64,000 bases of DNA from Prunella strophiata (GCA_036583965.1 JAZBQD010000009.1:6718508-6782507), one strand, 5' to 3'. Positions 1 to 45,740 are shown, numbered from the stretch's first letter. A program made the numbers and translations. Notes: generated by a model not told the origin, from the sequence alone.

Positions 1-841
1 TTGGCACCTTGAAAATAATCCTAGAACTAGAGGTGGTGGTGTCACCTCCTGACTGTGATCTCGGAGGTGCTGGGAAGGGAGCACTGTTTGCAGTCTCTGC
101 CAGCAGCAGGATGATGAACATGGAAATCATAAATACTGAAAAAAAGGGCTTTTGATGCATTTGAAATCTTCAATATTGGGGAAGAATTCCTTTTCTGCAA
201 GTGTGTGGCTGTTGCTTTTGATTTGTTTTGAACATCCAGCTACTTTGCCTTTGGTATAGAAAAGACCCAGCGCTTACAGGTTTAGGAAAATATCTGTGCA
301 AGTCTGTTTCAGAGCCCAGAATCCCAAATTCCCAAATGGACCTGCTGGCATATGAAGAGGAGCAGTGATTCCTTCCATCCTGTGTCACTGTAGAGTTTGT
401 GTGGCCATCCCAGTGTGGTGTTGAACGCTCCTGCAGCCTCCTCGTGTGAGCAGGAGCTGCTGCACGGGTGCATGGGGCTGCACACGAGGTACGTGCACGC
501 TGCAGCTCCCGTGCATGCCGGGGCTGCTCCCTGGAATGTGGGCAGGATGCGGGGCAGGAGCCCAGCCCGGAGCCAGCCCCGCGCTCGGGCTGCGGCGGGC
601 AGCGGCTGCTGGGCTGAGTGAAAGGGATTGTTATTTGGGATGACAGATTCCTCTGGAGCTTGTTGCTGTTTGCAGAAGGGAAGCCAAGACATTGGTGCTT
701 AATATCTTCCAGAAGTCCTTGGCTTTAACCCTTAGGGAGCCTCAGGAAATCCACTGGAAGCCAGTGCAAAGGCTCCCTGTGGCTCTGGCAGCTTCTCCCG
801 GGCAACCAGCAGCAGGATGAGAGGACCTGCTAGCCCCAGGA

Positions 842-1053
842 TGTGTCAGGTTGGACATCAGGAGGAGTTTCTTCACAGAAGGGGTTGTTGAACATTGGAA
901 GGGGCTGCCCAGGGAGGTTTGGAGTGCTCATCCCTGGAGATGTCCAAGGAATGCCTGGATGTGGCACTCAGTGCTCTGGGCTGGGATTGGGCACAGGTTG
1001 GACTCAGTGGTCCTGGAGGTCTTTTCCAGCCCAAAGGACTCTGTGATTGTGCT
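842..1053 (+). mobile_element. CR1 LINE 3' fragment
   Basis: This has the typical avian CR1 tail text: a 'ggttggacatcaggaggag' start, then 'ttcttcacagaag', 'ggctgcccagggagg', 'tggatgtggcactcagtgct' and an end near 'ctctgtgattgt'. It is 5'-truncated and lies in the SIK3 sense orientation inside an intron. Confidence 0.85.
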
Positions 1054-1834
1054 GCACGCCCTGGTGCAGTGCCAGGTGTTTTCCCAGGATGCAGTTTACA
1101 GCAGGAGGATTTCTGTGGTGCACGGCAGGCTGGGGAGCCCAGCCAAGGGCACTCCTGCTGTGTGTTGGTTTTGTCATTAAAAAAATGTCATTAACCATTT
1201 TCTGTCATTACAAAAGAGCTGCTCTTAACTTGTGCTGCACCAGTACTGGGTGCTCCATATGGGTTAGACAGGAGTGAGGTGAGGTATTCCCTCTCCTCTC
1301 AGGAGACCTCTTGGTCCAAGTGGTGTTCTTTGCAGGATAAGCATTGCTTAAAAAAATCCAAACCCTGACGTACAGTGTGTTCTCAACACATCACTTCATG
1401 CACACCAGCTTCTAAATTTCCTTATTTCTGAGCTTTGTTGTTTCATAATCCAGTAATTCAAACCTGCCTCTGACTGCACACTCTGTACCTGAAATGCACT
1501 ATTTTTCCCTGTCACTTGCATTTTTAGGTCACGACTGAATTAGAGCAAAATGACAATCCAGGGAACTTTGTATAACACTTTCAAAACCTGCTTGCTGTAA
1601 TATCCTGGCAGCTTTTTAAACACTTGTCTTGATGTTTGAGCCAGGCCTTTCCCACGAAACCTGGCAGGTTGACTCCGTGTCTCGTGGTCCCTCTGCTCTC
1701 AGGGACAGTTTCCACTGGGGCTCTGTTCCACAGCAGCATTCCTGATGCATCTCTGCTGTCACAGATTTCTTCCTGCGTGCAAACACATTTCCAAAACTCT
1801 GCTGCTAAGCAACTCTCTGCAAGGCTGGAGAGTA

Positions 1835-2082
1835 AGGCATGAGGAGCAGCTGGGGGCTCAGCCTGGAGAAAAGGAGGCTCAGGGGGGACCCTCTCATTCT
1901 CTACAAATTGCTGACAGGTATTGGAAGGGCTGCCCAGGAGGAAGGTGGAATCCCTGGAGGTGTCCAAGGAAGGGCTGGATGTGGACACTCAGTGCTCTGG
2001 GCTGGGAACAAGGTGGGGATTGGGCACAGGTTGGATTCAATGATCTCAGAGGGCTTTTCCAACCTCAGTGATTCTGGGATTC
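1835..2082 (+). mobile_element. CR1 LINE 3' fragment
   Basis: This is a second CR1 tail. It shows 'ctcagcctggagaaaaggag', a 'gggctgcccaggagg' segment, 'gtggacactcagtgctctgg', 'gggcacaggttggattcaatg' and the terminal 'tgattctgggattct' octamer-type end. It seems internally deleted between the body and tail parts near 1915-1930. Confidence 0.85.
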
Positions 2083-5000
2083 TTTAAATGATTCAGTGGC
2101 AATCTTGGGAGAGGTTTGGAGGCAGAATCCTGCATGGAGGTCAGTTACAGTGTTCAACTGACATCTCCTGAAATAATACTGACAAATGGGTGTTCAAGGT
2201 GTTGGTGAACTGAACTGTATTTGTGTCCATGGCATGTTCAGGCTGCACTGCCTGAATTGAGGGGAGAGCAATTAAGCAAGTGGTTTGAACGGGCGACCTG
2301 GACTGGAAGGGGACCAAGGTGGGCAAGTGTCCTCCAGAATTTGATTCACCTCTTGGCTTTGCTTGCCTGCAGGTGGCTGGGAGGCCGAGCTGTGGCTCAA
2401 GCAGGAGTGCAGTCAGGCCTGAGCAGAACTGCAGTGCTCCCATCTGCTGTCACAGAGGCTGGATCTGAGCCTCCTTGGCCAAGCTTACGTGACCGGGCTC
2501 TGCTTTTTCACATCACATTTGTTAGTTAACCAGTTTGCATTGATTTAAATGCACCTCCATGAGCTTCTGCACTAGTTTAAGTGCATTCAAAAACCGGTTT
2601 TAATTATCAAGTGCAGTCTTTGTGTAGTAAGTGCCAAGAGTGCTTTTAATTTGCATGGAAGCCATGGAGGTAGTGCTGCAGACTGTCAGCAGATCGTGGG
2701 GCTGCACCACAGCCGTGTGCAGGGCTCAGCCTTCATTCCTTCTGCTCAGCATCATCCTGCTGCATCCCACTAGAATTCCTGCTAATGCCACAAGCAGGAG
2801 GTTTTACAACCTGCCTTTTACTTCAGCCTCTTTTCCTTTGGCTTAAGCTGATTTTTAATGCTTGCTCTTAGATATTCTGCTTTTATGGTCCAGGTATGGA
2901 GGAGTTTGATGAACTGATCTGCCAGGCATGCAGCTCTTGCTGCCTGCTCTCTGTGGATGGATAGGTGGACGTGTTTCAGGGTAGTAGCACTCACTGGAGG
3001 CTGGCATTTGTCCCTGTGGTTTGCTCTTTTCCCTCACCAGGATAAATAATTTTCCATACCACCTCTAATTCACATTCTGACTCCTGTGAAGTTCTCAGCC
3101 TTGCATCTGGGAAGCATTACAGGAATCTTACAAGGCTTCTGAACTAAAAACAAATTACTGGCATAAATGTCAGCTGAAGCTGTTGGGGCTGGAGGGGTTT
3201 TCTGCTGTAGCAGAGTGTGGAATGAAAAGACAGAGAGGTCAGTGGGAATGCAGACACGGTGTGGTGGAATTCAGCAGACAGGAGTGGTGTGGCTATCCCG
3301 TGCTGTGTTTGAGGTGGTTAGGTGTGGCTACCTGCAGTCTGCTGTGCTGAGACTTGCTCTGCCTTCGGCTCAGTCCCGTGGAGTGTCTTGCTGTGGCCCA
3401 GGAGAAGAAGGCAGCAATGGCAGGGACCAGGAGATTCAGTGTCTGACCAGAACTTTAAAAAGCTTTGGAAATCTTGTCATTAAGAAGGATAAGGGCTAGA
3501 AGTAGATGTGGTGTAGCTTAAGGGATTCCTGTTCTTAAGCTGTGCATGGCTGACCTCCTTGGTTGCTGCTTGGTCCTCTGAGTCCTGCTCAGCCTGAAGC
3601 CCAGGGAACTTGCTGAGCAGCCATCAGGTTTTGTGGGGATATGTGGTAGCTCCATACAGCCTGGGTACGCTCTTCCCAGCCCTGTGTGGAGTACTGTGGC
3701 CTGTCCTTGTGCTCGGCCTCTTCCCAGGTCTGTGTTTGCAGCCCGAGGTGATGATTCATGGAGCTCGCCCTCGCAGCACCTCCCGTTTGCAGCGGGAGGT
3801 TCTTCGTGCACCAGCATGGTTTGTTTATCTAATTGGCATCTCCAGCTCCCTTTCCCGTGCCTTTCTCTGCAATCCCAAAGCCCTTGATGCTGTTCAGCAT
3901 GCTCTGATGTAGTGTGTGTCAGCCAGGGCAGGTAACTCCAAGTCTCTGTTGTTTCCCGCTGTTGCCCCAGGTGATGAAATAATGAGGAGAAGCTCTCCAG
4001 AAGGGTTTGGGACCTGGCATCCAGGTGAGTGTGACAAGTAGAGCTCTAGCAATGTGACCAGGCTTTCTCGTGGCTGGCAGGACATTATTTACACAGCTAC
4101 ACTGTGGCTGAACATGACAGAATTTGCCTGTCATCCCTTGCAGCTTTCAGAATGGGAAAGAGTTCACATTTGGGATTAAATCACCATTGAACTGGCACTG
4201 AGGCTGCTGCTGTGAAGCACCAAGTGTCAGGTGGGGGGCACTTACCTCTCGGACCTTTTTGATGGCTTCTGTTGGAAGGGAGAAGCTGCAGCTGCTGGCA
4301 TAGGGTTAATCCAGGACTGGGGAAGGAGGAATGCAGCACAGATAAAGGCTGGGTCCTTGGGGGTGCTCTGGATGAGCTTCCTGTCCTGTGACATTTGTAA
4401 GCTGCTGTACTTGCCCTGAAATGATGAGATTTCCTTACCTGGGTGTAGCTGGTTGTCTGAGCCGTGGGTGTGAATGTGGGGCTTGTGCTTTGGCCACTGA
4501 AATCCCAGCTGTGCTCCCCCTGGGACAGGGAAAGGTCACGGCAGAGCACGGCGCTCACACAAGCCGGGTATTAACATTGCAGCCGGCCAAGAGGATTTGG
4601 ATGTATTGACTTTTCTCCTAACACCATCAGTATTTTCTTCACCTTGTGCAAGACACAAGTCCCTGCATTGATTGTGCAGAGGGATGTGGACAAGGTGAGA
4701 ACTTCCTTCCTGAGCAAATGCAGCTTCTCTGAGCACATCTTCGTCCACAGTTTCCTGCTTTCGGTTGCTGCCAATATTTGCATTTGTGCCACCTCCAAAA
4801 GCCACTGATGTTGCTGCAGACTGGCCTAGTTTTATTTGCTGTATCACTTTGGCTTAGGTAGGTTCTGCTAGTTGGTTAGTTCTGAGGAGGAGATGCCCCT
4901 CTGTTACCCATGAGCTTGCCAAGAGAAGTCTGGGAATCAGCAGTGTCAGTGCTTCCTTCTTGTCGAGCGCTTTCCTATGACTAAAAACTGTACAAATTGC

Positions 5001-7523
5001 CTATTTGCATGGAGAGAGCTCGCTTTTGGTGACCCCAAACACACCAGCAGGCTTGTGCTGACAGCTTGCCTGAGAAACATGTGCCTCTGCCATCCGAGTG
5101 TCCATACGGGGGCCCGGCTTTGCTGTGGAGTGACATCCACCCAGCAGAGCTCCCGAGAAGGACACGACCTGCAGTGGCCTGGAGCTGACGTTGTGTTTTT
5201 ATCACAGCCGTGTGTCCATATGCCAGTTGAGTGCCTCTGCGTGTGCCTCATATACATATCTGCAGTGTGCTTCCTTAGCCCTCTGTATTCCTCCCTTCTC
5301 CATTGTAATTCTGGGCTCTGCTGCTGGAGTTCTCCTGTGCAGCTCTGGTATCTGCTTACAGGAGTGATTTTTACCCCTCCAGCAGCTGCTTAATCCAAAC
5401 AGGCCGTGTTCCCGAGCTTTCCAAGTGTTTGTGGCAGGCAGGAGCAGCTGGAAGAGTTGTTCCCTGCCAGCCCCTCTGACAGCTCACGTTGTCAGCCCAG
5501 GAGGGCTGCAGTGCACAGGGAGGAGGGGGCTCCTTTGCTACTGCAAATGCAGGAGGAATTTGGGTGGATGAGCCTTCTCCAGGTTCATTTGTTTATTCCA
5601 GAGACCCTCTCTGGTGACAGCTCTCAGTGTGGCTGCAGTGTGCCATGTGCCCTCAGGGTAACATGGAGCTGAGCTGCAGGGACACCTCCATCCATGGCAG
5701 AGGACACCCAGGGTCTGTTTACTGAGCGTTTTCCAGGAGGAATCTGGAGCAGGAGGACTCCCCGGGACAGTTCTAGGAAATGTCTTGCTCCCAAATAAAC
5801 ATGTTGATTTTCTCAGTGCAGTCGGTTTGCCGGTGCCATCTGTTGGCTCCCATTCCATGGAGGAGATCCGTGCTGATTTACAGGAATGCCACTGCCATAA
5901 TTACACTTTTACAGTGATCGCTGATCAGACTGAGCACATGGGCTCCTTTTGGAAGGAGTGGGGGTTTCTGATTTTCACTCAGGCCACTGCAGAAACAACT
6001 GAGCTAAAAGGGAAAAGGTGATTTCTTTATGGAATGATCACTCATGCAAGAAATTTTATTTCTCATTGGATTATAATTAGATCCAAGCAGATGCATGGCA
6101 TGAAGGAGCAGATTTTAGCCCAGGCCAGGGTCTCTGGCTTGTTCCTTTGTTCACAGCAAAGAAATAAAAGGAAGCAGTGTCCCATGGCTCCTTTCCACTG
6201 AAAACAGACTGTGCTTCCACCTCTTTCTCTCTCAGAGCCTTTCCAAGCAGCTGGAGCAGTGCAGGGCACAGTGGCTGTCCTCTCCCTGCCCATCCGCCTG
6301 GGCACCCAGCAGTTCATTTCCCTTCCTGTTGGCAGGGCACTGTGGATTCAAGGAAGTCTGTCTGGATTGTTATCCACACTCAGCTGAGAAACAAGACGTC
6401 CATATAAATTTTAACTCCTGCAAGTTGATATTCTCCTCTCTCCTATTCCAAGCCTTGTGCCTTGTTTCAGAGCCCCTCACCTTGGCATATTTAGCTCTGC
6501 TGGCTGCCAGATTTGAAAATCTGGTATGTCAGAGCAAAGTAGGAATTTATAATGTTGTTTGTGTTACACTTTGGGAACTAGGAGAATCTTGTGAGTTTGA
6601 GAGCAAGAATTATCCAGGCTTTGTGTGCTGGGCTGAAGGAAGTGGTCAGGTGCTCAGGGCAGAGGGGCAGCCTGGGCTCCTCCCCAGGAGCTCCCATCTC
6701 TGAGCATCCTGGGGTGACTGAAGCCACCTTGCTGCCTTGGCCTGACGTGTGCCTTCCATCCCTCCTGACTTCCCATGGGAAGCAGTGGGATGTGCTGGTA
6801 CCAGGGATATCTGGGTGCTCCCTTTTGGTCTTCCAGAGTTTCAGTACCCCTCCTTCCATTTCCCAGCTACCCCTTCTGCTTTCATGTGGTTGGAATTTCC
6901 ACTCCTCCCCACAAGGCTTTGCCCAGCGTGCACACACACTCAGCACAGCTTTAGGATCACAGGAGTTACAGAGCAGTGTTCAGCTGAGGTGCACCAGGAG
7001 AGGAAAAATCTGGAAAAACAATGAACGAGCCACCTGCAACCTGCAGCTGTCAGTTTGAACACCTTACCTGCCCTCCACCAATTGTTTTTAGCAACTTGTC
7101 GTTTCTCCCAAGTAACAATTCCTTCCCCAAATTACTAGGGCAAGTTTTACTTGGATGCAAGAAGGAATAAATGAACTGTTTACAAGTGGCGGGAACATTT
7201 TGTTAATTGGTAGCAGCATGCATGCTCCAGGCTTGGCATTTATCCTCCTGCCTGTAAGCTTCATTAACTTCTGATAAAAGAATAGTTAATTTCTCAGACT
7301 CCTTTTATAGAGTATTTCATTGTTTGAGAATTGAGATCATGGTTTTCTTCCACTTCTACTTGTGCCTGAATTTTTGCTTTGCTTAATGGTGTTTAGTCTT
7401 CCTCTCTATTTTATGTGGTGTTTGTAAGCATGAGGGAATGCACTCAGTTTTTGGGTTTATTTTAACTGAAACTGATTCTTTTTGCATAAATAATTTATAT
7501 ATGTATATAGATATATATTTCAA

Positions 7524-7640
7524 GGCAGGGCAGTTATCGTCCTGACAAGGATTTATCATAAAATATGAAGGTTAGTTTTCATGTGCTTTAGATTTTTCCC
7601 TTAAAGATCCTAAAGATCCTTTTGTTTGGTTGCTTTTCTG
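7524..7640 (+). repeat. Unnamed interspersed repeat, copy 1
   Basis: About 117 bp resembles 9186-9312. Shared blocks in order are 'cagttatcgtcctg' (versus 'cggttattgctctg'), 'atcataaaatatg', 'ttttcatgtgctt', 'cccttaaag' and 'ttttgtttggttg'. I do not recognise the family. It could be an old local duplication or an ancient interspersed element. Confidence 0.6.
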
Positions 7641-7657
7641 CAATTTATAATCTCCAC

Positions 7658-7692
7658 TAAATAAATAAATAAATAAATAAATAATGAAATAA
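7658..7692 (+). repeat. AAAT microsatellite
   Basis: About six tandem AAAT units are followed by a slightly degenerate AATG/AAAT end. It is a simple repeat in the SIK3 intron. Confidence 0.9.
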
Positions 7693-9185
7693 AGGGCTGA
7701 ATTCATTGAGGCCATCCCTTGAGCTTTAGATGGAGTCAGTGTGGCTGGTGCGACACAAGGACCTCAGCCAGTCCCTTTTCTGTTGAAATCCTAAATCATC
7801 TTCTGAGAGAAGGGAGAATATCAGCCAGCTAGGAAATGCAGGCATGGAGAAACCAACGTGATCTGTTCTGGAAAACCTTTAAACCAGTTCTTCCCTCTGG
7901 AGAAGTAGTGATTCTCCAAAAGAACTCAAAGAGCAAAGCTCTGGAACAAACCAACTGCAGCTTCCCTGCTGCAGAGCCCCGGGTAGAACATCAGCCCCCA
8001 TCCCTGAAATTCCCTGCGTGTCCCTGCTGCCCAGCACTGAGGGGATTTCCTACTTCCACCCTCGCAGGGTCCTGAGGAAGCTCTGCATTTCCTGAAACCA
8101 GAGCACGAGGTGGTTTCCCCAGGATTTTTCAGGAGACTTTTGCCTTTCATGTTGCATCAGTTGCTGGAGGCATTTGTGTGGAATGAAAACATTTGGAAGA
8201 AACCCCTTCAGGTCTCTCCTCCTCGTAACTGCTGAGGGTTTGTGTTTGGGGCTGCTTGGCTGAGCTTGGGATGAGGTCCTTCTCACAAAGAGAAGGATCT
8301 CACATCTCCTGAGTGCTGTTTGTCTGGCTTTGCTCCCCATCCAGGTACTGTGTGTCTTGTGGGTGTGGAGTTTCACTCGCCGCGTGTAAATCCCGCAGTG
8401 TGACAAGGAGACAGGGGAGGTGGCAGCCTGGTCCTCCCTGCCCCGGGTTATCAGGGAAAACCAGAGGAATTCAGTTCTGTTGTGTCTGGCCCTCCTGACC
8501 AAGTTGGGTGCAATCAGATGCTCTACATACCTTGAACTTGGCTGAGAGTGTCAGCTCGAGCCATATAATTAAGCTGGGAAATGAAAGTTCCTTGGAGCAA
8601 ATGTAGAGCTGGGGATGAGTAAGGAGCTTAGGAATACTCCAGATCTGTGGATTTTCATTTACGTCTTTGGGCCTGAAAATGACTCATGTCTCTGGGTAGA
8701 CATCTTGGCTTTGCTCTCAGAGGAAGCGTCTCTTAGCTTTTATGTGTATTTATGCTCAAGCTTTACAAAAGCCTGTTCTTGCAGGGAAACCTTGGGTGAA
8801 AAGCATGTGGAGAGTGCTCCCCAGTCCCCCTCTGGCTCTCTCAACTTCCCATCCCTCTCCTGAGCGCTGTGCTCGGATCCCTGCGGCGCGGATCCGCGCT
8901 GGGCTGTCCCGGGGCTCTGCACCCCGTCAGTCACAGCCCCGGAGCCTGGCAGCCCCTGCTGCCGTTTCACCTCGTGCCTGGGCTCCAGCCCTGCTCCTGC
9001 CAGCAGCTCCCAGCGCCGAGTGCCAGACCTGGCTGCCGTTCAGCTCCCGCTCCTGCTGGAGGAAGCATGCTCAGTGACTTGGAAGGCTGGAAGCGTTCCT
9101 GCGCTCTGAATTAAAGGTTTCAAATGAAAGAAACAGCTTATTGTACTTGGGTGCCTTTTCGGGAGTCTGCTGGGCTCTGCTCACA

Positions 9186-9312
9186 TGCAGGGCGGTTATT
9201 GCTCTGGCAGGGATTTGATCATAAAATATGGGGCTTAATTTTCATGTGCTTCAGATTGTTCCCTTAAAGAAAGATTCCCTTAAAGGATCTGAAGCTGCTT
9301 TTGTTTGGTTGT
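9186..9312 (+). repeat. Unnamed interspersed repeat, copy 2
   Basis: This is the partner of 7524-7640 in the same orientation. It carries a small extra duplication around 'cccttaaagaaagattccc', so it is about 10 bp longer. By eye the two copies share roughly three quarters of their bases. Confidence 0.6.
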
Positions 9313-10194
9313 GTGTGTGCCTGTGAGAGCATCCCTTAGCCCTGTCCTTGGGGCTGGCACTAGGAGAGGGACATGTGTTTGGGTCGTGTGCCCCTGTGGG
9401 TTTGTGCCCGTGGTCCTGGCATGCTGCTGTGCACAGAGCACTTTGTCCTTGTCCCCACTGAGCTCTGGGGTCTGGGACAAGCCAAGCATTTCTGTGTCAG
9501 ATCTTTCTGGCTGTGCATCCTCAGTGGTTTTCGTGGCAGTGCTGCTTTGCATGCCCTTCCCCAGGCCTTTGCATGATCCTGCAGCCTTCCTGGGCAGGAC
9601 CTGTGTAAATTAGGCTCTCCAGCAAAGCAGGAGATCTGTAGAAGTGGTTCTTTTCCCAGGGAGAGCCCTCTCCAAGTGAGAAAACCTGCTGGGGGATGGG
9701 AGTTCATCCCACAAATCCCCAGACTGGAGTTGCTCGCTCGCAGGGGTGTTTTGTGGTGGGGAGGAAGATACTAAAGGCTGAAATTTGATTTAGAAGCAGC
9801 AGGGCAGATATTGCCTCTGCCAGGCAGAGCAGCTTTTTCTCTCAGCTGTTTTCTCCATCAAGGTTTCACTCTGCCTTTTCTCTCCTGTTCATCCCAGCAT
9901 TCCAGAAAAGATTCCCTTACTGTATGTGTGTGGATGAAACAGGGTGCCCAGTGGACTTGAGGACAGGTGGTTCTTAGCACAGAAGTGTCTCCACATTTGG
10001 AGTCTGGTGGTTCTACAGTCCATGCCCAAAGGAGCTGGGAGTTGCCAGCACCAGGGAGGTGGAGGGAAAATGTTGGAGACTGGAGAGCAGCTGACTGGAA
10101 GCACTTAGACTTGTTTAAACTCCATTAGCGTAGCGTTACAGAGCACTTCTGGTTTCAAACAGATAAATAAACACCTCAATTGTTAGAAGCCTGA

Positions 10195-42676
<32,482 letters not shown>

Positions 42677-43654
42677 CCAGGAGGGGGTGAGTATCTGTGT
42701 GTCCTTCTCTTGCCACACCACACCTCGGGCCTCACTCCCAGTGAGGTTGCCTTCCCTGCTCGTTGCTGCAGTGCTGGGGTTGGGACCATCCATTCGGAGC
42801 TCCCGTGCTGAAGCTGTTTGCTGTCCCCCATTTGCCCAGGGACAGCATCCCTCCCTCCAGGCTTGTGTTGGGTTCAGACCCCTCTGCAGGGCAGGGTCTC
42901 TCTCCTGGGCAGGGTCAGGAATGGCCTGGGAATGCTGGAGGGCTGTGGGAGGAGATGTGCCATTCTGGTGTCCCCTGACATCTCTGTTTCTCTCTCTTGC
43001 AGGGTTTGTGTACAGCTTTGAAATGAAAAGGTCCATTTTAAACCAACAGTATCTAGCAGCATTGCGCCAAATTGCCGTAGTATTTCTGACTAACTGGAAT
43101 ACCATGGCCCCTTTCCTCATCCTCACTTCATCCAGTGTGTCGTTCCTTTGGGTTCTTTAATTTCTGCCACACTTGCCTGTAACTCCAGCTACACCCAGAG
43201 CCCTGAGCCCGACACGGAGGATCGGCCTCGGCACCGGGGCTGCTCTGGGGGCTGGCCCTGCCCGGGGCCCCACGCCGGGCTGAGCCTCCCTGGAGCCTGC
43301 CCTGGGCAGGTCCAAGGGGGCTGGAGCTGCTCCTGGATGGAGGCCACGCTCTCCTTCCACTCTGTCCCTCTGCACTGGGGGGTCCGGGCCTGGCAGCGCT
43401 GGCAGGGCCCTTCCCACCCCGGTGCAATCCACTTCTTGTCTCACCTCTGTCTGCTCTGTTCCCTCTCGTGTTCGGGGTGCTCACAGCATCACCCCTGCCC
43501 TGCCCACCCTCCCCTTTTCTTTCCAAATCTGCCACGACTTGGGGTTTTTTCTTTTCCTGGCTAATGTAGGGCAGATGGATTTTTCTTTGTTTCCTTCGCT
43601 TTTCCTCCTGATCACGATTTTTTTGGTAAATGTTGTTTTATTATTATTGTTATT

Positions 43655-43660
43655 AATAAA
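43655..43660 (+). terminator. SIK3: SIK3 proximal poly(A) signal
   Basis: AATAAA lies in a T/AT-rich 3'UTR setting about 1 kb after the stop codon. Confidence 0.55.
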
Positions 43661-44583
43661 AGGCAAAAGGAATTTCTGTTTGAGAGAAATTTTTAACTAG
43701 ATTCTGTTCTATATGAATTGTGACTTGCACCTTTTGTTCAAAGTATTTTATTTCTTTTAATGACATTGTACTTGTGACTGGTTTTCTCTCGTGCCAGTGG
43801 CGACAGTGGTAATTCTCCTTATACAGTCGGGACGTGCAGAGGTCTCTTCTTTGTCCCTTTTCCATCCTTTCCGTGGTGGATAGAGCAGAAAGCCCCCCCA
43901 CCCTGGGGCTCAGGAGCACGTGGTGTCACCCTTGCCTTTGGGACTTGACAAGCTCCTAGCTCAGATCCCTCTTACTGACATTTTTTCCGGAATATTTTTT
44001 AAAACTAAAGGAAACATCGACCCAGCCCTCCTGACTTCGCACAGAAGGAAGTGTGAAACCAGCACGGCAGAGGTGACTTTGCAATCCTTACCCCGTGCCT
44101 CTTCCCAGCCTCTCCTTCTCCGGGAGAACGACGCTGATGGCTCTGAGGCTCAGAGAGGAGGGGAGCTCCCCAGCCCGGCCGGCGGATGGAGGGGAAGGGT
44201 GGGAAACGCTGAAAGCCTTTTGCTCTGTCCCTTTGGTTCCTTTTCCTTTTGTTTACATGACACTGTATCCTGGGAGAATCGCCGGGCCCCCCCCAGCAGC
44301 AGCTGCCCCCTGGGGCTGCCTCACCGTGCCATCTGCAGTATCACACTTTTTTTATCATGGCTTTGTATTGTAGTAATCAATACGCGCAGTATATGTTGAA
44401 TGTATATTAATATACTTTGCTATTATTTCTGTTTTTTGGAAATGTCAGAAGTATTTTTTTTTTCTTCCTCATTTATGTTGGACTAAAAACGAACAGGAAA
44501 AAAAAAAGTTTCAGTAAATCTTCAGTCCATTTTTTGTGGGTCACTTGCAACTAGTCAATTAGTTGGACAGTGGGATCATAACA

Positions 44584-44589
44584 AATAAA
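44584..44589 (+). terminator. SIK3: SIK3 distal poly(A) signal
   Basis: This is the last AATAAA before base composition switches from AT-rich 3'UTR to GC-rich intergenic DNA, so it is the likely main 3' end. Confidence 0.6.
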
Positions 44590-45528
44590 ACCATGATTAT
44601 GATCTTCCCTGGGCTCTTGTTTGCCTTGTTGCTCAACACCAGAGTTCAAGGGGCGGCAGCTGCCGTGTCCCCAGTCCATCCCTGGCGCTGTCACTTCCCC
44701 CGGTCCCCAGCAGCCCCCCTGGCCGGGTCTCCCGAAGCCCCCCCGGCACTCGCAGCGCCCCTGCAGCCGGAGCCCGGCAGAGCCCGGGGAACGGCAGTGC
44801 TGCACATCAGAGCCGGCCCGGGCATCTGCTGCCCTGGGGCTTTTCCGGCCGGGGGTAGGGCTCTGGGAGGCGCAGGGAGCTGTGCCCGTGCCTGCAGCAC
44901 CTGCGGCGGCAGTTCCGTGCGATGCCCTTGCGGTGCCCGGCGGGCTGGCACGGGCTGGGGCTGCACGGAGCCGGTGCCACCCAGAAACAGGAGCATCACT
45001 CCTCTGTAGCAGCTCCCCCTGGCATTGCCAGCCCTGCACACCCTCTGCAGCCCCTCTGGGGACATGGCCCCTCTCTCCCTGGCCCCTCTCTCCCTGGCCC
45101 GTCTCCCTATGCCGGGCCAGGCTCAGCCCTGTGCGTTTGATTCCTGTGCATCCCTGGACTGGTGACAATGGGACAGGGGAGCACCTGGGGTTGGCTCGGG
45201 CTGAGGGGGGTTTTGGGGCGGCCGTGCCAGTGCTGGTGCCTGCTCTGAGCTGAGCCCAGGTGCCCAGGTACCCAGCGAGGCTGGCATGGGCGGGCAGGGG
45301 CGCAGCTCCCGGCACCTCTGAGCCGGGGACACAGCGGGAAGAGGGGGTGACGTGAGCGGCCCCGTGAAGGACGGGGCACAGACCCGCGGCCGAGGCGAGG
45401 GGTCCGGGTACGGCAGGCCAAATCCCTGCGGGAATAAACCTTGTCCCCGGGCCGGCGGCCAATCCCTGGGGGCTGCGAGGGGCCCCGGCAAGGCCGCGGG
45501 GCCAGCGGGAATCTGGGTCACCGGGAGC

Positions 45529-45634
45529 GTAAACAGCTCCTTGGCCGGCGAGGGCGTCCCGCGGGGAGCTCCTGTTTGCTCGCCGCCCCTGCCAAGCCCG
45601 CGCTCCTCGGCGATGCTGCGCGATCCTTGAACCC
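45529..45634 (+). promoter_or_regulatory. APOA1: APOA1 proximal hepatic enhancer sites
   Basis: A forkhead consensus GTAAACA (45529-45535) is followed by TGTTTGCTCGCC (45573-45584), which resembles mammalian APOA1 site B (HNF3/FOXA). GATCCTTGAACCC (45622-45634) then resembles site C (HNF4/nuclear receptor). Order and spacing to the TATA box agree with mammals. Factor assignment is by motif only. Confidence 0.65.
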
Positions 45635-45710
45635 TGCGCGCCACATCGCCCGCCGGGAGCGCGTTCCGGGGCCGCGGCGCTGGCTTATCTCCGCGGAACT
45701 GCCCCTCCGG

Positions 45711-45718
45711 CATAAATA
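45711..45718 (+). promoter_or_regulatory. APOA1: APOA1 TATA box
   Basis: CATAAATA lies about 30 bp upstream of a short non-coding first exon that ends at the GTAAGA donor at 45776. Confidence 0.85.
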
Positions 45719-45740
45719 GCGGCGCCGCAGCCCCGGCCGC

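Larger units (their letters stand above)
42677..44600 (+). other. SIK3: SIK3 3'UTR with probable intron
   Basis: The downstream sequence is AU-rich towards its end, with AATAAA at 43655 and 44584. A strong donor GTGAGT at 42687 and a long pyrimidine tract plus AG at 43001-43002 frame a likely 316-bp 3'UTR intron, starting only 10 bases after the stop codon. Confidence 0.7.
44601..45740. other. SIK3-APOA1 intergenic region
   Basis: This is a GC-rich spacer. It holds a short imperfect CCCTCTCTCCCTGG repeat near 45066-45110 and, in its last 300 bp, the APOA1 promoter. Long antisense open frames here reflect high GC and show no known domains. Confidence 0.65.

Noticed and set aside
44551..45462. 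303-codon minus-strand open frame between SIK3 and APOA1
   Set aside because: It lies in GC-rich spacer and promoter sequence, has low-complexity composition and no known domain or splice context.
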